Below are positions 1 to 5,620 of a stretch of 6,964 nt of DNA, piece after piece. Each line of letters opens with the position of its first letter. Within the stretch, counting starts at the first letter, position 1. Below the pieces are notes generated by a model. It saw only the letters and a list, made by a program, of their open reading frames with translations. It was not told where the DNA came from and made no database searches. This DNA comes from Candidatus Sulfotelmatobacter sp. (GTDB lineage: Bacteria; Acidobacteriota; Terriglobia; Terriglobales; Acidobacteriaceae): assembly GCA_030044775.1 (NCBI GenBank), contig JASICF010000602.1, forward strand, positions 1 to 6,964, given 5' to 3'. A program made the position numbers and the translations under genes.

Positions 1-152
1 CCGACGATCCGCTGGTTTTCAAGAAGCTGATTTACGAAATGCGCTTCGATCATGTCAGCGCGGTGTACGCGTTGTTCGGGCAGTTCTTTGTGGGAGTCCG
101 AGTTCCCGCCGCGTCATTGGAGAAGTTGCTCAGCGGAGAGCTGCCAAAGTAG
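1..152 (+). CDS. hemQ: HemQ coproheme decarboxylase (chlorite dismutase-like), 3' end only
   Basis: Only the last 49 codons are present. The reading phase begins at base 3 and the stop is TAG at 150-152. The visible peptide contains FKKLIYEMRFDHVSAVYALF, followed by GQFFVGVR. This closely matches the conserved C-terminal segment of HemQ (FKKLxYEMRFDExSAxYxxFGxFFVG in Bacillus-type proteins as I recall them). HemQ is the cytoplasmic, peroxide-dependent enzyme that decarboxylates coproheme III to heme b, the last step of the coproporphyrin-dependent pathway. The catalytic and heme-ligand residues lie upstream of the window, so activity cannot be judged. A non-HemQ chlorite dismutase-family protein is the main alternative, but the YEMRFD block favours HemQ. 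The downstream AhpD-like gene follows on the same strand after 123 bp. Confidence 0.85.
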   Translation, partial: DDPLVFKKLIYEMRFDHVSAVYALFGQFFVGVRVPAASLEKLLSGELPK

Positions 153-160
153 GAATTTTC

Positions 161-181
161 GATTGCTGATTTGCGATTTTC
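161..181. repeat. three imperfect 7-bp GATT-starting tandem units
   Basis: Bases 161-167, 168-174 and 175-181 read GATTGCT, GATTTGC and GATTTTC, a period-7 run in the AT-rich spacer after hemQ. It is short and degenerate. No function is visible. Confidence 0.45.
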
Positions 182-200
182 AATTTCTTAACTCAACCGA

Positions 201-221
201 CAATTGGAAATCGGCCAATTG
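201..221. repeat. perfect 7-bp inverted repeat upstream of the AhpD-like gene
   Basis: CAATTGG at 201-207 and CCAATTG at 215-221 are exact reverse complements separated by 7 bases. The repeat lies 54 bp before the chosen ATG (276). It could be an operator dyad or an mRNA leader hairpin. There is no T-run after it, so it is not a typical terminator for hemQ. Confidence 0.5.
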
Positions 222-275
222 AACGTTTGCGGCGCCGTCATTTTCACACCTGATTCTTCTAAGAAGCGGAGCCTC

Positions 276-677
276 ATGTCTACTCTTGGACTTATCGAAT
301 ACAAAGATGCCAGCCCGGAAGTGCGCGCGGTTTACGACGACATCATGGCCACGCGCAAGACGGACTGGATCAACAATTTCTGGAAGGCAATCGCACACGA
401 CCCCACAACGCTGAAGCGAACGTGGGAAGACATCAAGCAGATCATGGCGCCGGGAGCGCTCGACCCGCTGACGAAAGAAATGATTTATATCGCCGTCAGC
501 GTGACCAACCAATGCAATTACTGCATCGCGTCGCACACAGCATCCGCGCAGAAAAAAGGCATGACGGACGCCATGTTCAAGGAGCTGATGGCCGTGGTTG
601 GCATGGCGAACGAAACGAACAAGATGGTGACCGGATATCAGGTGGAGATCGACGAGCAGTTCAAGGCAAAGCGGTAG
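276..677 (+). CDS. AhpD-like carboxymuconolactone decarboxylase/alkylhydroperoxidase-family protein
   Basis: This is a 133-residue, single-domain, probably cytoplasmic protein of the AhpD/CMD superfamily. The diagnostic motif is CNYCIASH, with C80, C83 and H87. E68 lies 12 residues before the first Cys. The E-x11-C-x2-C-x3-H spacing equals the catalytic E118/C130/C133/H137 set of Mycobacterium tuberculosis AhpD, so the redox-active dithiol and proton relay look intact. Family members reduce peroxides with thiol donors; the actual substrate and reductant here are unknown. I chose ATG 276 because family similarity begins there (MSTLGLIEYK) and a GGAG lies at 268-271, although only 4 bases from the ATG. 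An in-frame ATG at 204 would add 24 residues that do not look like the family. The gene follows hemQ and ends 8 bp from the convergent ATL gene. Confidence 0.87.
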   Translation: MSTLGLIEYKDASPEVRAVYDDIMATRKTDWINNFWKAIAHDPTTLKRTWEDIKQIMAPGALDPLTKEMIYIAVSVTNQCNYCIASHTASAQKKGMTDAMFKELMAVVGMANETNKMVTGYQVEIDEQFKAKR

Positions 678-685
678 GGATGTGC

Positions 686-1003
686 TTATTTTTGCCCACG
701 GGTGCTGCGTTTGCGCGCGAACTTGAACTCGTGGATTTTCATATCAACTTTCCGTCCGCGAAAGCGCACACCTTCCGATTCCAGCCGGAAGCGTTGCTCC
801 ATGGCTGAGTCTCCACGCAACTTGATTTCACCGCCTGCGCCCAGAACGCGCTGCCACGGCAGCCCGATTGCCCAATCATTCTTTAGCACCCGCGCCACAA
901 GCCTTGCTCCTCGCGTAATTCCGGAGGCTCGCGCAACGGCCCCGTAGGTTGAAACTTTGCCGCGGGGAATCGCGCGGATCGCGGCCTCAATCTTCCTGCG
1001 CAT
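686..1003 (-). CDS. alkyltransferase-like DNA base-flipping protein (ATL, MGMT family)
   Basis: This is a 105-residue homologue of the DNA-binding domain of O6-alkylguanine-DNA alkyltransferase. Visible blocks are PRGKVSTYG (13-21, with Tyr20 in the base-flipping position), RGARLVARVL (31-40, R34 likely the intercalating arginine) and LPWQRV (48-53). In true MGMT the last block is PCHR with the alkyl-accepting Cys. Here Trp50 replaces that Cys, as in ATL proteins such as E. coli YbaZ and yeast Atl1, so alkyl transfer should be impossible. ATLs bind O6-alkylguanine, flip it out and recruit nucleotide excision repair. Gln51 replaces the usual His. ATG 1003 fits the family N-terminus (IEAAIRAIPRGKV). 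An upstream in-frame ATG at 1066 would overlap the YeiH gene, and neither start has a strong SD. The gene lies 47 bp downstream of YeiH on the same strand, so co-transcription is possible. The C-terminal tail after about residue 82 is basic. Confidence 0.9.
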   Translation of the reverse strand: MRRKIEAAIRAIPRGKVSTYGAVARASGITRGARLVARVLKNDWAIGLPWQRVLGAGGEIKLRGDSAMEQRFRLESEGVRFRGRKVDMKIHEFKFARKRSTRGQK

Positions 1004-1050
1004 TTTGAACGAGCGATCTTCCGCATTCCGACTTGATGCCCTTCGCTTCC

Positions 1051-1974
1051 TCACAGTGCGATCCATCCGATGCGAATCAGCCAAAGCGACGCCGATAGCA
1101 CGATCAACCAAAGAATAATTCCCTGCAGCAGGGGACGATGGCCAACGCGCTTGATTGTCCCGATCGAAATACCGCTGCCGATCAAAAACAAAGTTGCGGT
1201 CAGGCCGATCTTGGCAGCGTTTACCGCCGCGGTGTAAGCGTTTCCTTCCGCCGGCAAATAAGTCTTGCAAACTGCAGCCAGGCAGAAAAAAACGATGAAC
1301 CAGGGCCACTGAATTTTTGCCTTTGCTCCCCTCACCAACGCGGTTCCCATGGCGACCGGAACAATCCACAGTGCGCGCGCCAGCTTCACCGTGGTTGCAA
1401 TTCCCAACGCTTCCGAGCCGTACTTCGCCGCTGCGCCGACCACCGAACTGGTGTCATGAATGGCCAATGCGGCCCATAAGCCGAATTGCGACTGCGTCAT
1501 TTTCAAGGAAACGCCGATGGGCGGAAAAATCAGCAGCGCTATGGAGTTCAAAACGAAAACGGTTCCGAGGGCAATGGCCATTTCTTCGTCGCTGGCGTTG
1601 GTGATCGGCCCCATGGCGGCGATTGCGCTGCCGCCGCAGATCGCAGTTCCCGTTGAAATGAGAAAGGCCGGCACGCGCTGCACCCCGAACAACTTGCCCA
1701 ATCCCATACCCATCAACAGCGCAAAGCTAATGCCCAGCGTTGTGTAGATGAATCCGCTTCGACCTGCTTGAATGACCTGGTGCAGATTCATTCCGAAGCC
1801 GAGGCCGATCACAGATAGTTGCAATAAGTATCTCGAAGCGATCTTCGACTGTTTGTCATATGCGTGAGGAAGGGTTAATCCATAGATTAATCCCATGAGC
1901 AGCGCGACTGGCGGAGACACAAATCCGCTGGCGCTGACTAATAAGAGCAGAATGAAAATGACGCGAGAGATCAT
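1051..1974 (-). CDS. YeiH/UPF0324 family membrane protein, putative sulfate exporter family
   Basis: This is a 307-residue, strongly hydrophobic inner-membrane protein with about nine to eleven apparent membrane segments, starting at residues 5-21 and ending at 283-303. Family-typical blocks are GTAICGGSAIAA (109-120), AIHDTSSVVGAA (171-182), KLARALW (197-203) and LFLIGSGIS (262-270). These identify the YeiH family (conserved hypothetical 698), annotated as putative sulfate exporters; direct transport evidence for the family is limited. The length is near the upper end of what is usual, and the protein looks complete. ATG 1974 is the only plausible start, because an in-frame TGA lies a few codons upstream. 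No Shine-Dalgarno sequence is visible before it. The gene sits 87 bp downstream of the STAS gene and 47 bp upstream of ATL on the same strand. The adjacent STAS gene recalls SulP sulfate transporters, which carry a fused STAS domain, but a link here is only conjecture. Confidence 0.92.
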   Translation of the reverse strand: MISRVIFILLLLVSASGFVSPPVALLMGLIYGLTLPHAYDKQSKIASRYLLQLSVIGLGFGMNLHQVIQAGRSGFIYTTLGISFALLMGMGLGKLFGVQRVPAFLISTGTAICGGSAIAAMGPITNASDEEMAIALGTVFVLNSIALLIFPPIGVSLKMTQSQFGLWAALAIHDTSSVVGAAAKYGSEALGIATTVKLARALWIVPVAMGTALVRGAKAKIQWPWFIVFFCLAAVCKTYLPAEGNAYTAAVNAAKIGLTATLFLIGSGISIGTIKRVGHRPLLQGIILWLIVLSASLWLIRIGWIAL

Positions 1975-2061
1975 TAAAGGAAAGCTGCGTGCTCAGGGCT
2001 CGAACTCAAGGCACGGGTGCGGCAAATTGCGAATAAATATTCTCTTGACCATTGACGCCCC

Positions 2062-2412
2062 CTAAGCGGCGTTGCGGAATGATTCGACCGCTTCCACTTC
2101 GGAATCATAGACGTCGAAAACGGTCAGCAGCTTGGTCACCTGCAACAAGTCGTCAACGCGCTTGGTCAGGTTTGCCAGCTTAATCGTTCCACCCGCATTT
2201 ATAGCGGTGGCGCGCAGCGCGACGAGCGTTCCCAAGCCGCCGGAATCGATATAGCTGATGTCTGCGAGATTCAGCACGATCCGGTTGTTTTCGATCACCG
2301 CCTTCTTGATTTTTTCGCGCAGCAGCGACGACTCGTCCCCGAAGACGATCCTTCCGCTGCAATCGACCACCAGAATTCCATCTTTTGTCTTTGTGGCCAG
2401 CTTCAGTTGCAT
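2062..2412 (-). CDS. single-domain STAS protein, anti-sigma-factor antagonist type
   Basis: This 116-residue cytoplasmic protein is one STAS domain. Residues 13-23 form the GILVVDCSGRI strand, 45-61 hold IVLNLADISYIDSGGLG, and 63-98 contain the C-terminal strand and helix set. D56-S57-G58-G59 is the classic SpoIIAA/RsbV-type site, where the Ser is phosphorylated by a partner HPK/RsbW-like kinase, so S57 is the predicted switch residue. Such proteins release sigma factors by binding the anti-sigma kinase in the unphosphorylated state. No kinase, phosphatase or sigma gene lies in the window, so the partner must be elsewhere. Some Acidobacteriota-type STAS proteins may act in other signalling. 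The start at 2412 is fixed by a good SD (AAGGAG, 7-base spacer) and by the family N-terminus; the in-frame upstream extension to 2568 looks non-coding. It is divergent from dnaX. Confidence 0.93.
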   Translation of the reverse strand: MQLKLATKTKDGILVVDCSGRIVFGDESSLLREKIKKAVIENNRIVLNLADISYIDSGGLGTLVALRATAINAGGTIKLANLTKRVDDLLQVTKLLTVFDVYDSEVEAVESFRNAA

Positions 2413-2419
2413 GAATGCA

Positions 2420-2425
2420 CTCCTT
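2420..2425 (-). promoter_or_regulatory. Shine-Dalgarno of the STAS gene
   Basis: On the minus strand this reads AAGGAG, 7 bases before the ATG at 2412. It decides the start against the longer in-frame ATG at 2568. Confidence 0.85.
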
Positions 2426-2481
2426 CGTTGCTTCGTTCGAGCTTCAGGGATTTGCGATTCCTTCAATAAAGATGACCCATC

Positions 2482-2510
2482 AGCGTATCGTTTGTGGAGA
2501 TTATTGGCAA
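2482..2510 (-). promoter_or_regulatory. candidate sigma70-type promoter for the STAS gene
   Basis: On the minus strand a -35-like TTGCCA (plus 2505-2510, 5 of 6 matches to consensus) is followed after 17 bases by TACGCT (plus 2482-2487, about 3 of 6). The spacing is ideal but the -10 is poor. It overlaps the 6-bp inverted repeat at 2489-2513. Transcription would start about 60 to 65 bases before the STAS ATG. Confidence 0.35.
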
Positions 2511-2603
2511 ACGGGAAGATTGGGCGGTCGTGTCTTAAGCCACTACCGGGTACCGGAGCCGACGGCACGAGTACCCACTACCGACGGGCGGGCCCACTCC
2601 CGC
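2489..2603. repeat. cluster of three inverted repeats in the STAS-dnaX divergent region
   Basis: Three potential stem-loops lie in series. CGTTTG/CAAACG (2489-2494 with 2508-2513) is a perfect 6-bp pair. TCGTGTC/GGCACGA (2528-2534 with 2564-2570) gives 7 bp with one G-U and encloses a small CCGG-GTA-CCGG hairpin (2546-2556). GCGGG/CCCGC (2588-2592 with 2599-2603) is a perfect 5-bp GC stem. A 9-bp direct repeat CCACTACCG also occurs at 2540-2548 and 2575-2583. No ORF here looks genuine. The region could be a structured leader, an ncRNA or a set of regulator sites. Confidence 0.4.
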
Positions 2604-2613
2604 TTCGATCACG

Positions 2614-2619
2614 TATAAT
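2614..2619 (+). promoter_or_regulatory. perfect -10 box (TATAAT) for dnaX
   Basis: TATAAT matches the consensus exactly, 14 bases before the dnaX ATG. The -35 position (about 2590-2597) is GC-rich and unlike TTGACA, and no extended -10 TGn is present. Transcription would be expected to start near 2626, leaving a leader of only about 8 bases. Confidence 0.5.
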
Positions 2620-2633
2620 TTAACCTTCGGCTC

Positions 2634-4553
2634 ATGAGCTACACCGTCCTGGCTCGCAAATACCGTCCCCAGAAATTTTCCGAGGTTATCGGGCAAGAGC
2701 ACGTGACCCGCACCCTGCAGAACGCGCTCGAACAGGGCCGTACGGCTCACGGCTACATTTTCAGCGGACATCGGGGGATTGGCAAGACCACCGTGGCGCG
2801 GATTCTGGCGGCAGCCTTGAACTGCCGGTCGTCCTTAAAAACAGGCGACAAGCCGGTGGCCGAGCCGTGCGGAATTTGCGAATCTTGCACGGAAATCCGG
2901 GCGGGGAACTCCGTCGATGTCATCGAAATCGACGCCGCAACCAACCGCGGAATCGACGAAATCCGTGAACTGCGAGAGGCTGCCCGTTATCGTCCGGCGC
3001 GCGACCGCTTCAAGATTTACATTCTCGATGAAGCGCATCAGATTACCGATGCGGCCTTTAACGCGTTGCTGAAAACGCTGGAAGAACCGCCCGATCATAT
3101 CGTCTTCATGCTGGCGACGACGCAACCGGAGGATATCCCGCAAACCATCCGCTCGCGCTGCCAGCATTTCAGTTTTCGCGCGGTAAAGTTCGATGACATC
3201 GTCGAACAGTTGCGCGAGCTTGTGAAGCGTGAAGGAATCCGAGCGGATGACGATGCGCTCGCGCTGCTCGCCGAAGCCGGCGATGGCTCGATGCGTGATG
3301 CGCTTTCGATCCTCGATCAGGCGATCGCGTGCAGCGGTGGAACTGTGACTGCGGATTCCGTGCGCAACCTCGTGGGCGCAGCTCCGGCACGTATTCTTGA
3401 AGAGGTGATGCAGGCGGTAGCGCAAGGCAAGAGCGAAGAAATTCTCAAACAGGTCGACCACCTCATCAGCGAGGGCCACAGCCCAACTCACTTCGCGCGG
3501 CAGTTGGTGCGCTTCCTCCGCAATGCGACTGTGGCTCAAATTGCCGGGAAAGACTCTTCCCTGCTCCAGATTTCAAGTGAAGAGCGCGAACGGGTGGCCC
3601 GAGTTGCGGAGCTGTTCAGCGAGGAAGATCTGACTCGCCATTTGCAGATCATGCTGCGGACTCACGGTGAATTGGGATACAAGCAGGAACAGCGCTTTCA
3701 TCTCGAACTGGGCCTGCTGAAGATGGCGCACGCGCAGCGCTTGCTTCCCATCGAGCAATTACTCAGCGAGGCAGCGGCTACATCGAATCCAGCGGGTGGA
3801 CCTTCCGGCCTGGGGCGAACCGGGCGGCCTGCGATTGTGGGACCGGAAGCGAGCAGCGCCGAACCACGAAGAAGCGATCCCGCCGCACGGCCATTTGTTT
3901 CCCCGTTCGCTGCCGACTCGGCCCGCAAAGCCGGGCCCCGGCAGGATTCATCCGGCGATGGATTGGCCGGCGCTTCGCGTGTGGCGGCCGGTGGAAGTGG
4001 GTCAGCCAAGGTGGTGATGGGCGCCAACGCACTCGCCGACCCGGAAGAGATTCCTTCGGATTCGTCGAGTCCTCGGGCGATGCGGCAGATTGACGCGGTG
4101 AACTTGCCCTCGCCTGTCAGTGTCAGCGGCCTAGAAGAGAGTCAGGATCCGGCTAATGCCGTCGAAAAGGCCCGGCAGGCAGTTGTCCGGGCGCTGGCGG
4201 AAGGCAACCAGAGAATCCTGCTCTCGATGCTCGAGGCGGGCGAGTGGTCGGTAAACGGAAACGAATTGGTGATCAAGGTAGCGGAGTCGCAAACCGTGGT
4301 CGATATGTCGCTGGGCGCGGACGGACGGCGGCTGGCCATCGCTTCGGCTAGCGGAGCGCTTGGGGAAGCAGTCAAGTTGAAGATTCTCGCCGGCGCAAAT
4401 GTCGCGCCTGCCGAAAATCGGAATGGCGGGGACAACAGAACGAGCGCCGCGAGCGGCCGCAGCCGCGCTGAAAGCGACGCGGTGGTCCGGCGGCTGCAGG
4501 AAAAATTCGGGGCGCAGATTCGCACCGTAATCGATTACAAGGAGAAGCGGTAA
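2634..4553 (+). CDS. dnaX: DNA polymerase III subunit tau (DnaX), clamp-loader ATPase
   Basis: This 639-residue protein is the motor of the replisome clamp loader, which loads the beta sliding clamp using ATP. Domain order: AAA+ core, residues 1 to about 175, with Walker A GHRGIGKT (45-52, catalytic K51), zinc site C64/C79/C82/C85, Walker B ILDEAH (130-135) and the SRC arginine-finger motif (174-176); AAA+ lid with the sensor 2 block GDGSMRDALSILDQA (216-230, R221); collar domain to about 375; a Gly/Ser/Ala/Pro-rich linker at about 378-500; and a folded C-terminal region at about 503-639 ending in a basic tail. K51 and C64 match E. coli numbering, and later motifs shift by 6 because of a longer loop between C64 and C79. 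I see no A-rich slippery heptamer near codons 400-450, so a frameshifted gamma form is unlikely. The ATG is supported by the family start MSYTVLARKYRP, but no SD precedes it. Confidence 0.98.
   Translation: MSYTVLARKYRPQKFSEVIGQEHVTRTLQNALEQGRTAHGYIFSGHRGIGKTTVARILAAALNCRSSLKTGDKPVAEPCGICESCTEIRAGNSVDVIEIDAATNRGIDEIRELREAARYRPARDRFKIYILDEAHQITDAAFNALLKTLEEPPDHIVFMLATTQPEDIPQTIRSRCQHFSFRAVKFDDIVEQLRELVKREGIRADDDALALLAEAGDGSMRDALSILDQAIACSGGTVTADSVRNLVGAAPARILEEVMQAVAQGKSEEILKQVDHLISEGHSPTHFARQLVRFLRNATVAQIAGKDSSLLQISSEERERVARVAELFSEEDLTRHLQIMLRTHGELGYKQEQRFHLELGLLKMAHAQRLLPIEQLLSEAAATSNPAGGPSGLGRTGRPAIVGPEASSAEPRRSDPAARPFVSPFAADSARKAGPRQDSSGDGLAGASRVAAGGSGSAKVVMGANALADPEEIPSDSSSPRAMRQIDAVNLPSPVSVSGLEESQDPANAVEKARQAVVRALAEGNQRILLSMLEAGEWSVNGNELVIKVAESQTVVDMSLGADGRRLAIASASGALGEAVKLKILAGANVAPAENRNGGDNRTSAASGRSRAESDAVVRRLQEKFGAQIRTVIDYKEKR
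4539..4544 (+). promoter_or_regulatory. Shine-Dalgarno of ebfC inside the 3' end of dnaX
   Basis: AAGGAG lies within the last dnaX codons, 10 bases before the ebfC ATG at 4555. The dnaX TAA (4551-4553) and the ebfC ATG are separated by one base, which favours translational coupling. Confidence 0.75.
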
Positions 4554-4554
4554 G

Positions 4555-4860
4555 ATGGGCGGTTTCAACCTCCAGGAATTGATGTCGAAGGCAAAGGCGC
4601 AGTACGAGGCGCTGCAGAAACAAATGCAGGAGGCGGTGGTCGAAGCGTCGTCAGGGGGCGGCACGGTCGCGGTAAGAATGGACGGCCGGAAACAGCTGCT
4701 CAGCCTCCGCATCGACCCGGAGGCAGTAAAGGCGGGAGATGTAGAAATGCTGCAGGATCTCGTGCTCGCGGCGGTGAACGAGGCCGCGCGAAAAATCGAC
4801 GCGCAATTGCAATCCACCGTCGGGGGAATGTTAGGAGGGATGGGAATCCCGGGCTTATAA
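4555..4860 (+). CDS. ebfC: YbaB/EbfC family nucleoid-associated protein
   Basis: This 101-residue protein has the usual family length. The N-terminal helix (residues 5-30, LQELMSKAKAQYEALQKQMQ) is followed by the beta segment VEASSGGGTVAVRMDGRKQLLSLRIDP (29-55) and a long helix (60-88, EMLQDLVLAAVNEAARKIDA). A Gly/Met-rich tail ends in GGMLGGMGIPGL, as is typical. EbfC/YbaB proteins are small DNA-binding dimers with a tweezer-like shape that associate with the nucleoid; their exact role is still debated, with repair and transcription effects suggested. Position between dnaX and recR is the conserved arrangement in many bacteria. The start one base after the dnaX stop, with an SD inside dnaX, indicates an operon. 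Confidence 0.97.
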   Translation: MGGFNLQELMSKAKAQYEALQKQMQEAVVEASSGGGTVAVRMDGRKQLLSLRIDPEAVKAGDVEMLQDLVLAAVNEAARKIDAQLQSTVGGMLGGMGIPGL

Positions 4861-4879
4861 GCGGAATTGTGGAATTCGC
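4861..4879. repeat. short inverted repeat just after the ebfC stop
   Basis: GCG(G)AATT at 4861-4868 pairs with AATTCGC at 4873-4879 around a GTGG loop, with one bulged G, giving a 7-bp stem. No T-run follows, so it is not a standard intrinsic terminator. It could stabilise or pause the dnaX-ebfC transcript before recR. Confidence 0.35.
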
Positions 4880-4935
4880 AGCGATCTGAACAATCTTTCT
4901 GACTATCCTGAGCACGAAGCAATTCAATAAATCAA

Positions 4936-5535
4936 ATGTCGAAATTCGCCGAACCCATGTCGCGCCTGATCGATGAACTGAAGAAGCTCCCGGGCGTTGG
5001 CTCGAAAAGCGCGCAGCGCCTGGCCTTCCACATTCTTCGTTCGAGCGACGGTGATGCCGAGGCGCTCGCGGCCGCCGTTCGCGACGTCAAAGCCAGCTTG
5101 CGCCTGTGCTCGGTTTGCAACAACATCACCGATGTTGACCCTTGCGTGTACTGCACCAGCGCAACGCGCAATCAGCGACTGGTCTGCGTGGTTGAAGAGC
5201 CGACGAATATTGCGGCGATCGAAAAAACCAAGCACTTCAATGGCGTCTTTCATGTATTGCACGGCGCGATCTCGCCGCTGCATGGCATTGGCCCCGAGCA
5301 GTTACGCATCTCCAACCTCATTGCACGCGTAGATGCCGGGAATGTGGATGAGGTGATCATTGCGACCAATCCAACCGTGGAAGGCGAGGCGACGGCGACT
5401 TACCTTTCGCAGCAGCTCAAGCGTGCCGGCATAAAAGTTACCCGCATCGCCATGGGCATACCGGTGGGCAGCGACATCGAATATACCGACGAGATCACCA
5501 TGCTGAAGGCGATGGAAGGCCGGCGGGAGTTGTAG
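4936..5535 (+). CDS. recR: recombination mediator RecR
   Basis: This 199-residue protein has the standard RecR length and all its parts. The helix-hairpin-helix block LPGVGSKSAQRLAFHIL spans 18-34. A four-cysteine zinc site has C58, C61, C70 and C73. The Toprim domain starts at LVCVVEEPTNIAAIE (82-96) and includes IATNPTVEGEATATYL (142-157). The C-terminal Walker B-like block is GIPVGSDIEYTDEITMLKAM (174-193). RecR forms ring-like oligomers and, with RecO and RecF, loads RecA at single-strand gaps and breaks. ATG 4936 is the only sensible start, because an in-frame TGA lies at 4909-4911. No clear SD is present, so translation may depend on coupling or on an AU-rich leader. It lies 75 bp after ebfC, consistent with a dnaX-ebfC-recR operon. 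Confidence 0.98.
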   Translation: MSKFAEPMSRLIDELKKLPGVGSKSAQRLAFHILRSSDGDAEALAAAVRDVKASLRLCSVCNNITDVDPCVYCTSATRNQRLVCVVEEPTNIAAIEKTKHFNGVFHVLHGAISPLHGIGPEQLRISNLIARVDAGNVDEVIIATNPTVEGEATATYLSQQLKRAGIKVTRIAMGIPVGSDIEYTDEITMLKAMEGRREL

Positions 5536-5577
5536 CCGGGAACACGCCCTCTTGTACTGCGCTGACGAAACGCCTCA

Positions 5578-5620
5578 AGATTCATAAAGAAATTACAATT
5601 TCCTGACAACCGAAGAATCT
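5578..5620. repeat. nested inverted repeats upstream of the propeller gene
   Basis: The outer arms AGATTC (5578-5583) and GAATCT (5615-5620) are exact reverse complements. Inside lies GAATTT-like dyad GAAATT-AC-AATTTC (5589-5602), a perfect 6-bp palindrome with a 2-base spacer. The two centres differ by about 3 to 4 bases. The inner dyad ends directly before the candidate -35 box, a usual place for a regulator site. Confidence 0.45.

Noticed and set aside
1003..1369. Longer N-terminus for the ATL protein (in-frame ATGs at 1066 and 1369)
   Set aside because: The extension would run through the YeiH coding sequence and shows no ATL similarity; the family starts right at ATG 1003.
1984..2015. 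TTCGAGCC block on the minus strand resembling a tRNA T-loop
   Set aside because: The flanking bases do not form a 5-bp T-stem and no acceptor or anticodon arm can be built.
2412..2568. 52-residue N-terminal extension of the STAS protein
   Set aside because: A good SD stands before ATG 2412, and the extension has no STAS similarity and covers the divergent promoter region.
2430..2625. SRP (4.5S/6S-type) RNA gene upstream of dnaX
   Set aside because: The position fits the Bacillus synteny, but the conserved GGAA loop with the AGCAG side was not found on either strand.
2820..2850. TTAAAAAC run in dnaX as a programmed frameshift site
   Set aside because: It lies at codons 67-70, far before the place where gamma is produced, and is not in the phase of a classical slippery heptamer.
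2835..3539. 234-residue open frame on the minus strand inside dnaX
   Set aside because: It is antisense to the AAA+ core of dnaX, has no recognisable domain and is Arg/His-rich, as expected for the shadow of a GC-rich gene.
4131..4922. 263-residue open frame on the minus strand across the end of dnaX and ebfC
   Set aside because: It has low-complexity Ser/Pro/Cys-rich composition and is antisense to two well-supported genes; no family similarity is recognised.
5519..5540. CCGGC/GCCGG hairpin at the recR stop as a terminator
   Set aside because: The stem is only 5 bp with a 10-base loop and no following T-run.
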